Below the pieces are notes generated by a model, which worked only from the letters and a program-made list of their open reading frames with translations, made no database searches and had not been told where the DNA came from. Both the position numbers and the translations under genes were made by a program. A DNA stretch of 64,000 bases, taken from assembly GCA_007449985.2 (NCBI GenBank), contig VIIQ02000005.1, positions 930,001 through 994,000 of the forward strand, given 5' to 3'. The DNA is from Desmodesmus armatus (Eukaryota; Chlorophyta; Chlorophyceae; Sphaeropleales; Scenedesmaceae). This document shows, piece by piece, positions 37,082 through 48,800 of this stretch (position 1 is the stretch's first letter; every line of letters begins with the position of its first letter).

Positions 37082-38307
37082 TCAACCACGGCCACTGATT
37101 GGGTGCCTCATGGGAACCATCTGCCCAGTGGCGCTGCTGAGGGCATGCAGGATCTGCTGTCGGTTGAAAGTGAAGCTGCCGGCACTGTCCTTCATCAGGT
37201 CATTGCTGCTGTTGACCCTGGCCTTCGGTACCACTGTGCCGCCAAACAGCCTGGCCAGGGGCACACTGGTACCCAGCTCATGCGGGCTGCAGGCAACAGC
37301 AGCAGCCCCTGAAGCAGTGCTGCTGACTGCAGGCAGCTGGGGCCCGACACTGACAGCTGCCTGCTGCCGGGCCTGGGCAATGGCTGCCTCATGGAACGAC
37401 AGGTGCAGCGCATGCTTGGGCGACCCGCCACCTCCGGACCGCCGCTCACTCTGTGCCAGCTGCTGCACTTGCTGTGGCAAGGGGGACATGTTACCCGCTG
37501 GTGCTGCGCCGCGCTGCTGTGTTGAGACCATTGGCGGCATGTCCCAGAGCCCATCCTGCTGACTGCGTTGCTGCTTCTTGCCTGACTGCGGCTTATGTTG
37601 CTGCAGTGGGGTAGAGGCAACTGGCGGCATGTCCCACAGGCCGTCCTGGTTGTTGTGCTGCTTCCTGCCTCCTTGCTGCTGCTGTTGCTGCAGCGGGGTT
37701 GTAGCGGCTGGCGGCATGTCCCACAAGCCGTCCTGGTTGTTGTGCTGCTTCTTGCCTGACTGTGGCTGCTGTTGCTGCAGTGGGGTGGAGGCAACGGGGG
37801 GCATGTCCCACAAGCCGTCCTGCCTGTTGTTACGCTGCTTCTTGCCTCCTTGCTGCTGCTGTTGCTGTGCAGGAGGTGTGGGCATCTGGGGCATGTCCCA
37901 CATACCCTCAGGGGTGTTGCGCTGCTGCCTCTTGATCCACTTGCGCAGTGGCTTGAGGTAGGGCCACACCTAAACAGCAGCAGCACAACCACACCAGCAA
38001 AAAAGCAGCTTACCAGCCACCAGCATGGTACATAGCCCGAAAAGGTTAACAAACCAAGCCCGCCGAAAAGCGTAGTTGACCAGATGGACGTGATGGTGTA
38101 TGAAGCCCGTCCAAACAAGAGCCAAGGGCCACCCAGCTGTGCAGCCACCACCCACCCACCATGAAGAACTTGTGCTTGGTGCCGTCATCAGAGACAAAGG
38201 TCTGGTTGCCCTCCTCACGAGTGGCAGGCAGGTCTGCCACCTTGTGCCATGCATATCCGCCAATCTCCTGCAACAAAATAGGACGTCACAAGTCATGCGA
38301 GAGCCCT

Positions 38308-38379
<72 letters not shown>

Positions 38380-39671
38380 CCTGAACAGCAATCCTCTAGG
38401 CAGCAGACATGCTGCAAGCCTTATGTGCATGCTGTTCGCCCAGGCGGGACCGACAGCAGGACAGGCGGCTTCATCTTGCCATACAAGCCACAGCGCTGCC
38501 AGAGTATGTGTGCTCACCCCTTTGCACTTGGGTGCAAACTGTGCACTGTTGGGGTCCAGGCCTGCCACGATGAACAGCTTGTTGCGCTTGCCATCCAGTG
38601 TGAGCTCGATGAACTCCTCCTCCTGCACCAGGTCCTCAATGTCATACCCCGTCTCCTCCAGGACCTGCAGCAGCACATGGCCGAGGTGCATAGCAACAGC
38701 CTCAGTGTCAGCATTACCCCAGGTTGCTCAAGACGGTGCCTAAATGCGAATTGATGCTTGCTGTAACCCATGCTTGGCTCAAGATTGCTGTAACCCATGC
38801 TTGGCTCAAGACAGCAAGACTGGACTTGCACTGCAAATGCAAGGCAGGTCCCAGGTATGCGCAGCCCCTGCACTGCTTGCCCAGCACAAACACAGATAAG
38901 TGGGCGAGTGCCTCCACCTACCTCACGCACTGCACACTGAGCATCTGTCTCATTCTTGTGAATCTTGCCGCGAGGGAAGCCCCAGCAGGCAGAGTTCTTC
39001 CAGCCCTTCACCAGCAGCACCCGCTGCATGTCCTGATCAAGCAGGATGCCACCCATAACCGGCACGTTCTTCTTAAATGCCCTGAAAGCCTCCATGATCT
39101 GCTCAATATCTTCCTGCAGGACAACATGCACAGTCCATGTGTCAGCACACACCACCTGCAGGATTGGGAACAGACGATGCAGAATGTGCCACAACACGCC
39201 GAAGGCTGGTCAAAGCCCACAGAGCAGCAGCTGCACGAGGTTGCACGAAGCTCACCGGGTCCTGGTTGAGTTCTGGGCAGTTTTCAAAGACCAGCGTGGC
39301 AAACTCCTTCATGCCAAGCGACCGCAGCGTGCTGTCCTGGTCACGCACATAGTCCTGCACACCACAACAACACAACAGTCATGCAGGTGAAGGTGGTGTG
39401 AACCTAGTGTGGGCAGAACAGGACACACCCTCGTGCAGCATACCCACCTCATAATACCAGTGTGCCTGCTCCACTAGGAACATGATGCTCTCAGTGAACC
39501 TGCAAGCCCACAAAAGAGTACACAGGGTGGGCTTCCAGCTAGCAGCAGAATGGGCACCCTGACTGGCCTGGCCCTCAGCCTCGTGAAAGCGTACATCAGT
39601 TGTTCCGCAGGCGCTGTAAGGATGAACCGGGTCGTGATGTCTTGTATGTGGTCAGCCGTGGGGAGTGCCAT
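37082..39671 (-). CDS. DCP2: mRNA-decapping enzyme subunit 2 (Nudix) with repeated WDMPP tail
   Basis: Removes the 5' cap of mRNA in P-bodies with DCP1. Exon 1 (39671-39595; MALPTADHIQDITTRFILTAPAEQLM) joins in phase to exon 2 (39499-39448; FTESIMFLVEQAHWYYE), the DCP2 N-terminal regulatory domain. An exon near 39350-39257 (DYVRDQDSTLRSLGMKEF) ends that domain. The Nudix box GKIHKNETDAQCAVREV/LEETGY fits GX5EX7REUXEEXGU exactly and is split between exons near 38930 and 38666. Box B-like residues follow (EIGGYAWHKVADLP, near 38270) and then VWPYLKPLRKWIKR. The terminal exon (about 37970-37082) encodes a Gln-rich tail with five WDMP motifs: GMWDMPQMP and four GLWDMPP in units of about 30 residues. 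An upstream in-frame ATG at 39806 could extend the start, but the shorter one matches DCP2 length. Confidence 0.94.
37520..37920 (-). repeat. DCP2: Coding minisatellite: WDMPP units of DCP2
   Basis: Roughly 80-100-bp units encode Gln-run, GGKKQ or SGKKQ, N/R-rich stretch, then DGLWDMPP and ST-P. Four full units and one divergent first unit (GMWDMPQMP) are visible. Unit lengths differ because the Gln runs differ, while the WDMPP core is kept. Confidence 0.9.
38311..38377 (+). repeat. (CA)n microsatellite, 67 bp, in a DCP2 intron
   Basis: An uninterrupted CA dinucleotide run of about 33 units lies in the intron between the second Nudix-domain exon and the Box B-like exon of DCP2. Confidence 0.98.
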
Positions 39672-40034
39672 GATTGCTGTGTCTGTTTCCCGTCTGAAGA
39701 GTCCCTTTGCAGACGTTGAGCGTGCGCCCCGGGCATTGGTTTCATTGCACACAGCCACCCACAATCTGCGCCAATATGCGTTCCAGCACAACAAGGTTTC
39801 ACCCAAGAAAACCTCAAGTTGGACCGAACACGTCGAAGTTAGTGCACTGTCGCGTTTTCACAGTTTTCAAGGTACTGCTAATGCTGCACTGGCTGGCTAC
39901 TGGCGACTGGTAGTCTGCCTGCTCACACAGCCTCAGACAGTCACCTGATCTGCTCCTCATCCAGTTGGTCTGCTCAATTTCTTTGTGACCAGACAGCCAC
40001 CTCTGTGCTGAGCATCTGTGTTGTAACTTTCACA
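39672..40034. promoter_or_regulatory. Shared divergent upstream region of DCP2 and mL43 genes
   Basis: 363 bp between the proposed DCP2 start (-) and the mL43 ATG (+). Both promoters and 5' UTRs must lie here; no TATA box was recognised. Confidence 0.55.
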
Positions 40035-40856
40035 ATGGCCAGATACGGACAGACACTCCTCCGTCAGCTGACACTGCAGTACTGTGACAGGATGGGCTGC
40101 TCAGTGGGCATGCGGTGGGTTGCTGAGGCAGTCTCAGATTGAGGCGGTGTGCGTCTGTATGAAGGTCGCAGGCCTGGCTGACACCCTATCTCATTGCTGC
40201 AGAGAGTATATTGAGTCAGTGCTGCCAAGCTTCAAGCAGCGGCACCCAGACGTGGAGGTGGTCACTGTCAAGCGCCGCAACCAGTTTCCGCTGATCAAGG
40301 CTGAATACTGTAAGTGTGCAGGAGACACTGAGTTGTTTGTCTGTCTGACGAAGCATACCGCAATAACAGTGGCAGTGTTGTCAGAACCCAAGCTGCGTTT
40401 GTGTTGAGACGGTGGCATGTGGCAGTGCACAGCATACGGTAGACAGGTATTGACGGGCACACCCCATAATGGTGAGACTGATGCTGCGGCTGTGTGTTTG
40501 CGTGCTGCACAGCACTACTACCTCACACCGCAAAACACCTGCACCGCAAGCTTATGAGGCAGCAACTGGAGCAGCAGCAGCCAGAAGGGCAGGAGCAGCA
40601 GCAATCGGTCCAGCAGCAGCAGCAGCAGCAGTACCCACATCAACAGCAGCAGCCGCAGCAGAGCAGCAAGCAGTACTCGCTGCGCATGAACAGCAATGTG
40701 ATTGGCGTGAAGAGCAGGAGTGCGGGTGAGATCAGGGAGGTGGTGTGGTGGCTGACACAGAGCCAGTGCCGGCCTAGGACAAGCCGCATACCCGCTAGGC
40801 ACATGGTCAGCAAGCACAGAAGCATACAGGGCCCCTGGAATGCCACCACCTTCTGA
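40035..40856 (+). CDS. MRPL43: Mitochondrial large-subunit ribosomal protein mL43 with Gln-rich insert
   Basis: Protein of the L51/S25/CI-B8 thioredoxin-like fold, a structural component of the mitochondrial ribosome. Three exons join in phase: 40035-40114, 40203-40309 and 40513-40856, about 176 residues. Exon 1 reads GQTLLRQLTLQYCDRMGCSVGMR, matching the family block QLxxLxxxYCDxGGSSxGxR. Exon 2 reads EYIESVLPSFKQRHPDVEVVTVKRRNQFPLIKAEY in two halves of the conserved core. Exon 3 has a Gln-rich insert of about 60 residues, then returns to family sequence, ending RHMVSKHRSIQGPWN, which matches the usual RPSVQGTW ending. The insert explains why the protein is longer than typical homologues (about 120-140). 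Confidence 0.85.
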
Positions 40857-42804
40857 ACAGGAGACAGTGTGGTTGGGCCTTTTGCCTGCCTTGGCAGGGC
40901 TCATGTTGGGTGCTGTGTTTTGAGGTTGTGCTCACTTGCAATGGATGTGCATAGTTGTTGTGATGTGGCTTGGCAACAGTGTGCTGCAGTTGTGTCTGCT
41001 GTAGCGGCACCATACCCAGAGGGCATGGCAGCGGCAGGTGCTTACTCAAGCAGGATGGCATGTTATGTCCCTTTTTTTGGGGGGGGGGAGCAAGGTTGTG
41101 ACAAGTGCTGTCACCGCTGGGCCCACTGGGTGGAGTCTGCCCACACTGGGTGAACTGGGGAAGGACTGTGTGACAACAACCAATCGTGCTGTGCTTTGTA
41201 CCAGCATACGGTACACAGTACTGACGTTTTGTTGGGATATGCATGAGAGGGCCTGAGCGAAAAGCAGGAGAGCACCTGAAGGAAGCAGTCACGCCATCCA
41301 TAGAGGCTGCTGCTCTTGCCAGTTGATCAAGTGAATGATCATGATCACGCGCCACTGCAATAGCAAATGGCCTGGCGCCCACCAAGCACCATTCACAGAG
41401 CATGTCATGGCAGTGCAGCCGTGAGCATACCACCACATCTTGCATGCTGTACCGTCAGCCCACATGGATTGTCCATGGCCCCACAAGAACCCTAGAGGAG
41501 AGGTCAGACACCAAGTCAAGTCAGGGAGGGGGGTCAACGCAACAGCTGCACGGCAGCTCACTTTGCCCTTCCAGCCAAGCTGAGGTACTCAACCACATTT
41601 GCATGACCACCAGGTGTAGCCACTCACCAAAAGCAACTGGATGCAGCAACACGGTGTGTGATCCACCAACACCACCAACAGGACCAAACTGTGCACGGTG
41701 GTTGGTCACGTCCCCTTTAGAGCATGTGACTGAAGGTTGGGTGTCCAGCAACCCAAACCTGATCGGCATACAAGCAAAGACCAGAAAGAAAGGCATTCTG
41801 GAAGGCATGCACACCTTTGGCTGCAGGATGACAACATGCGTCACCAACGCTACCAAAGCTCAAAAAACCTAGAGCCTGTGTCGATACAAGGGGGTAATGA
41901 AAAAGCGCAGCATAGCGTAGGTTGTACAGATGCAGCAATCCCTATGCAGTCAGTCGGGGCCGCCGCTGCTGCCCACATGCACAGCATGCTCAGGCCTATG
42001 TATGTGGTATGTACATCATCCGTGCAGGCCAGCGGCTACTGACAGCCTGCTGATACAAGCATAAGTTGTGATGCACAGGTTTCCCAACACAATCACAGTT
42101 GAAGGCAGCCCAACAGCGACATGGCCCGACATCAAAACTTCCCCCCAGCCATAAATTGCCAAAATCGTCGGCAGGTGGTTGAAGGGGTTGCAACCAGGGG
42201 CTTGACACTCCCAACACTGAGGTGGCATCTCAAGCCGCCCCATGGTAATGCAGCCGACTAAGGGGCTGACCACGCCCCTTAGCCACCTCTTGCAGGTTGC
42301 CGCGCACTCGTCAAGCAGGCAGCAAGAGGCGACCCTGGTACATACTGGGGTTGTGGAAAAAAAATCAGGTCAACATGCAAAGTCAGCTCAACATGCACCT
42401 CTACTCTGCACAACGTCACAGCCATCAAACTTGTGTCAGTCGCTGGCAGTAAAAGAAAGAGCAGGAGGAAGAGACACCGTGCTGGCACACGGCAACGACA
42501 ACAGCAAGGGGACAGGGAGTTGGGTGTACCCTTGAAGTTTCTGGCCTGCGTATTCGAAATGTGACCCAATGCTGAAGCCCATGTTGTCACAACACGGTGG
42601 CACCAGTGGTTTGTTGTAACGCAGGTGAACTGCATGGCTCACAAACAGCCAGCAATTGTACCTGCAGGCTGCACACACACACTCCTTGGATGGTTCATGC
42701 ATTGGCTGGATGCACTCCCTGTGTCTACACACACACACTTGCCCAGGACGTCCAGACCTGTTCTTCAAAGTTCAGCTCCTGCAAGCAAATCCGCCACGAG
42801 AAAT
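40857..42804. other. Convergent 3' flanks of mL43 and lectin genes; no supported gene
   Basis: About 1.9 kb between facing genes. Frames of 70-160 codons occur on both strands (for example 41402-41872 plus, 41521-41856 minus) without recognisable domains or matching splice sites. A 47-bp dispersed repeat sits at 42686-42732. Confidence 0.55.
42686..42732 (+). repeat. 47-bp dispersed repeat, copy 2
   Basis: Matches 2533-2579 with a single G/C difference. It lies just downstream of the lectin gene stop. A shorter inverted piece of its right end occurs in an ABCF intron near 15899. Confidence 0.85.
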
Positions 42805-45800
42805 TCAAGCGCAAGTGCCTCGTACACCTCCCCACTGGCCGTTGGTGCATGTGGAGCTGACTGTCCCAGTGAAGCCAGCTGCACATGTGGCTCGGCACAC
42901 AGCTCCAGTTGCCACGTTGTTGCACCCGTTGGTGGGCCAGGCCGCGTTGAGAGGAGGACTGGGCAGGGATGCACTCTGACATGCTGCACACACAGATGCA
43001 GTTGCAGCAAGGCGGCAACTTTAGAATAGCTTCCATCACCTTACATGCAGCAACTTGGCAGTTACTCTGCCACACAGAAGCGCAGCATGATGTCCAGTCA
43101 GCAACCCTGCTAAACGGTCACGCAACGATCAACTGTCCATAAGCCCAAGAAACCCGTCTGTAAAGCAACAAACAGTCCAGCTTCAACTGCTGTCGTGTGA
43201 AGCTTTACTTACTTCCTCTTGGTGTGCAAGTACCAGTGCCTTGTCGCCAGGAGCCCTCTGAACAAATGATTGGAGCAGGTCCCGCAGTGCCATTGCCACA
43301 GCATGCCAGGGTGCCTGACGTGTCCACATGTACGCAAGTCAGCTCATCAAATGGTGCAGATAGAGTACCACACAGACCTGCACACGTTACACCAAATCCA
43401 AAGACGGCAGGGGGGAAGGCAGGCTCTTTAAGGTCAATGAAAAATCCCATGTCAACGTCATTGCAGGGCATCTGAGCTGGGCACAGCTGGCGTCTGGCAG
43501 CAGGCGTCTGCTTACTGATAGCGCATCTAGTACCCAGAATGGCTTGTCGTCTGTGGTTGATACAGCAAGCAGTCACCCCCCTCCCCGGGCCCTAACACGC
43601 CACCACATGCACTCGCTGACATGTGAGCTTGTTCAATCAGAGACACATGCCGCCTTGCTTTGCTGCCATTTTGAATGCGTGCACTGAGCACCGTGTGCGG
43701 CAGCACAGATACCCAAAACAGGATAAAGGACCGCGCTCTCTCAAGTGATGTTGTACTCACCCGGTCCATCCCATCTGGCTGCAGTTCCGCCTGAATCCTG
43801 CACCCCTGAGCTACTCCACGCAGTCACACCCAATGTCCCTTTTGGTGGCTTGATGCCCCAACAATTTGCGGCCGCACCCCGGCCTTCGAGAATGGAGGTG
43901 CTGTACAGCCTTGTGCCAGCCGCGCTGCACCCAGCAACACCAGGTTCTTGCATGGGGTAGGCTAGCCAGTTCTTGCCATCTGGGGCAAGGGTTGAGGTCC
44001 ACCCCCACCTGCACCACTGTGCATTGAGTTGCTGTGCAGCCTGCATCTGCTGATAGGAGGCCAGCTGCCCACCACACAGTGCACATGCAGCTGCGGCCTC
44101 ATCCGCAGAGCGGTAAGGGCTGCTGGTCGGAACTGATGCTGCGGTCTTGGTGACCAGGTAAACCTGCGGTTTGCCCACCAGACCTGCAAGCCACGGCAGC
44201 AGCACTATTTGACCGTGCCGACATCAGCAGTGATAGCAAACAAAGCCAGGTGTACTGCAGACCACAGTGACAAGATGCACAGCTGTTGCAGCTGGGCTGC
44301 ACTGCAGCTTGCTCTGGCGGAGCCAGCTGGCTCGCCCAGCAGCGCAAGTACCATGGGCCACTTGAGTTTACCCCAGCACCCTTCTCGGTTGTTGTAACCC
44401 ACTCACGTGTGCAGCGCCCGGCGCCCGGCTGAAGTGCTCCATTCCAGTACCAGCCAACACTGCATCCGCACGCGTAGTCCCCATTGCTGCCCAGTGCCGT
44501 GCACTCCTTGTTAGAGGCGGGATCAGCAGAGCATGGGTTGGGGTCACAGACAGCTGCACAGCAGGAAGAGTGACAACACACTGGGTTTGGCCAGGTAACA
44601 ATGGGGAGGCATCATGCCATACAGCAAGTCAAAATGGCATCCCCTATCCCAAACACCGTTCATGACTACTAGAATATATGCTTGCATACGGGTACCAGCG
44701 GCATTTACAACTCTGAACAGATGCCTTTGCAAAATTTGGTGGCGACATCAGGGTGGATGCTAAACGGTTGCAGCTGTGCAAGCAGTCAGGTGCACAGCAG
44801 TGCACACCGTTTGTCTCCTGATTCTCATACAGGTCAAAATGCCAGCCAAACACAAGCAACCAAGGATCCAGAGGCTTCACGGTCATGTATCTGCTTCCCA
44901 GGAGATGCCCAGAGCCCTGGCTACACAAGGCATGGGATTGCACCGCTCTCACCTTTGCATGCGCCCACCACTGCCGACCAGGTGCCATCAGTGCCACACC
45001 TTACAGTGGGGGTCGGGGCGCCAGTGGTCCCTGACACACACTGTGCCGCACATGACCGCCCAACAGCTGTCACACGGCCACCACTTGCCGTGGGACTGCC
45101 ACATGAGAACTGAGCATTGGGAGGGTTCGGTGGGCTGTCCGTGCAGACTGCAAAAAAGGCATAGACACAGTACCAGAAGGTGCAGGCTTATGAGTCCTAC
45201 CACGTTCCAAGTGACATGGCAGCTCTTTCAAAGAGGCCTGGCAGGCCTTGTCTTGCACTAGATCTGGCTGGGCGTGATACTCACAGGCGAGCAGTGTCAG
45301 CGCTAGCCGGGCAATAATCTCATTGATGGCAATCAACATCGACAAGCCCGTACAAAACCTCAGGGCATCTTGCAGCATGTGGCGTCAAGGCCTTACTTGC
45401 AGGTGAGCATCTCCCTTGTGGCACACTCCAGCGGCCCCCGCGGCCTTGTAGCAGGCAAGTTGCTGTCACAGGACGGGTTGCTGTGTACCCGCTTGCGCAT
45501 GTTGCGGTACAAGTTCCACGAACGGCTGTTGTAGCATTGCAGGAGAATACACTGTTGGGGGGTGAAGGTGGATTGCCGACGCACTCTGCAGCAAACAGGA
45601 AAGCAGTGGCGACTCTTTGTGCCTGTACCTTTTCCTCCGCCCCCGCCCCTGGCTTGAGCCATTCATGCATGCACAGCTGCCACACAGGAAATGCTGCCCT
45701 TGCAAATATAGTACCTTTGGCTCACCACAGGTGTTCCCCACTGGTCGTGGCACGGCAGCACAGCTTGAGCACAACAAACATACAGGTTGTAACTCATATG

Positions 45801-48800
45801 TTCAACATGCACACACACAGCTAATTGCAGCTTGTTCTGCCAACTGCAGCAACGGTCACTCACGATTACGACATGGTTGTTTGATGGCCACAGCCCAGCG
45901 TGGTGGGGCACCATCGACACCTTGCTGGCATGTAGCTAAAATGCTGCCTGAACCAGTGCGGCATGTGCCTGGACAGGTCCCACCAACAGCTGTGACGGCT
46001 CGACAGGCAAACCATGCACCTGCACGGCGGCTGGGGTTACCAAGGCAGCCCCTGTTACAGGTCCCCTTAGTCGGGCTCCAGTTGCCATCCAAGCACTGTG
46101 TAACAGGCTCAAATGGAGAACTGGGGGTGAAACCATGGGTTGCATTCACAGTGCATTCAGCAATGCATATACGGGGGCTGAAGCCACTGGCGATCGGATC
46201 GCAAGCTGGTGGAAACATGCCATTTGGCGGGTCTTGGGGTCGGGTAGAGCAAGGCCTTCCTAGAGAAGGCGGCAATGAGCATTGCTGTACCTCAACAGCC
46301 CAACCACCGCCTGGCAAGCATATAGCTGTGGCTCTCCCCGGGCCAGATACACCAGAGTCCTGGCATACCAGTGCTGCAGCACAGCGCCCACCCTCCACTG
46401 TGAAAGGGCACGTGAAATTGACTGGAACCCATTGCATACCCCAGCCTGGTTCATATAAAGTGACAGGGGGAGGACCACTGCACCCTGCACAGCAGGAGGC
46501 AAATAGAAACAGCACCCTGGTGGTAGAATGGTTGCCAAAACATTGTAGTATGGGAGCAACCCCGCAACTTGTTCAGGCCTTGTCAAGTATGTGCTTTTCC
46601 AGCTACAGTGATTGTCTAGGCCAAGATGGAACATAGTAGTTATGTTTGGGGACGTGTCACCGTGCCTGAGGCTTACTACAGCAGGCAGCTCACCTGGAGT
46701 GCATACCCCCTCTGGTAGCTCCCAGGTTGGCCGGGCCCCAGGCTGGCTACTCCTGCATCTCGCAGTGAAGGTACCCTGTGTCCCTTCAGCACACTGTGCA
46801 GTGCAAACCTCGTTGGCTGCAACGCTCTGACAGGCCCATATTGCATAGGGGCGGTTAGCAGGCTGGCCAGCGCATGTTGCTGCACAAGAGACAGCGCAAA
46901 CCTTGTTGAACAAGAAAGGCATGGGAGTTGCGATCAACATGCAATCAACATGGACAAAAGCACACCAATCCCCCAGCGCGCAAGCATCAAGAACACTTTC
47001 ATGCACTTGCATGCAGTCGTGTAGTTGCACTGATGTTGCTCGAACAAGCCTATGCCGCAGGCAGGTGGTGGCGGTATGCAACACCACTGCAGCAGCCTGC
47101 TGACTGAGTCAAGCAATGTGCAGTGGCCACTGGCTGGATCCGAGGGGTGCCTTGCAGGTACTTACGTCCATCACGCGCACAAGACCCCTGGGGGCTTGAC
47201 CAGCCTCCAGCTGTGCAAAGGGTTGAAGGTGCTCCTATGGGGCCAGGGGAAAATCCAGCGGAACATGTAGCTGTGCAAGAACCATCCTGACGTGTGCCAT
47301 CGCAAATAGTGGTGTTCCACACAACACCAGTTGTCTTAGGCAGGAGGGCGCTGCTGCAGCCTGCATAGAGCAGCAACGAACAAAGCCTTGGCAGCATCAC
47401 TACCACTCCACTCAAACCCAACCAGTGTTGATTCACACAAGTGCCCATAAGCCTTGCCGGCTCACTGTGGGTGTTGACGTATGGGCTGGGACAGTAACAG
47501 TAGCTGTGCTGACTTGCAATTAGACAGCAGGTCTGGGTGAAGATCACTGTAGGAACCTTGTGCTGAACACAGGCTGGAACCACAGCTCACCAATTTGGCA
47601 CGCAAATGGTCTTGTTGATCCGCATGCTACGTCTGCATAGCATTTGCACGCAAGCACAGACACATTGCACCCTTGTCACAACTTCTATTGCACAGTTGAG
47701 CACACCCTTGTAATGACATAGGTGTGAGAATGTCTCCCGGAGACTGGCAGTCATGCAGCCATATCATGCAAGTGAACACACTTCCCAAGTGCGCTCCCAT
47801 GTCCGAGCTCACCGCTCCAGCCAGCAGCAGCGCTTTGTTCCACACATACTCCCTCCAAATCAGCCGTGTTGCTGGGTTCATCGGCAGCCCACCAGTCATT
47901 GATGGGGGGCTGGCCAGTACTCAGCCAACGGAAGGCATTCTTGCTTCTTGAAGGCTGGCGTCCCACTGACTCAAGGCCAATCCATGTCCCTGCATTAATG
48001 TCCTGCTGCTCTGCTATAATTGCATCTTGCTCAGCTGTTGTTGCCATTGTCAGTAACTGCAGAGGACAAAACAAGGGTGTGCGGCCTAAAGACAGATAGA
48101 GAGACTCTGGAAGAGACCCACCACCTGCTGGGGGTCAGCGCAGCGTGGGTGCATTGATGTGCGCAATGTTGCAGAGGAGCTGACACTCGACTGCAGAAAC
48201 TCTTCAGCGGGTAAGGAGGCTCTACCAAAGATGTACATGTGCTGGCCTAGCACGGCATGATGTACAGCTATATTTCTGCTGCAGCAGCACACTGTGCTAG
48301 ATAAGCAACCAAAACGGCTCCTCACCTCGCCGCCGCGCTGCTGGCATGCAGCCCTTGCCTGGGCCTGCGTGGCCCACTGGACAACGTACGCCAGCTTTTT
48401 GTCACCAACTTGAATTTCCTTGGCTGCAAACAACACAGATTCATACAGCAACAAGGGGCAGGCACATGACAGGCCAAAAGTGAGCAAGCCGAGCGAATCT
48501 GCGCCGCCTAGTGAAATTCTGGCCGCACCCCACCACAAAGCACTCTTTGCAATGCGACTCAAGCATGTGATCCGGGTAAGGGGCGAACACTTGATCAGAG
48601 GTCATGTTGCGAACGGTGATGTACGTTCACTTGGCACTGAACTGAACGCTTGCACTGTCTGGAACACTCACCACACCCTCCCTCATACACCAATTCGCCG
48701 TCCGGCTGGCACCTGATAGTAGCACTGCCAAGGTAGGGGTTGCGACAAGGTGCCGTGATACTTGTATCAAAGCGGATTCTGGTGGTGCTCAGCGAAAGGT

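Noticed and set aside
38311..38377. CRISPR-like or other structured array among the repeats
   Set aside because: The repeats are simple microsatellites or a contiguous satellite without spacers, and the genome is eukaryotic.
38161..38754. Plus-strand 197-codon frame antisense to DCP2
   Set aside because: It owes its length to the (CA)n repeat and lies over well-supported DCP2 exons.
41289..42273. Minus-strand frames with hydrophobic stretches as a spliced gene
   Set aside because: No family resemblance and no in-phase exon chain; more likely 3' flank.
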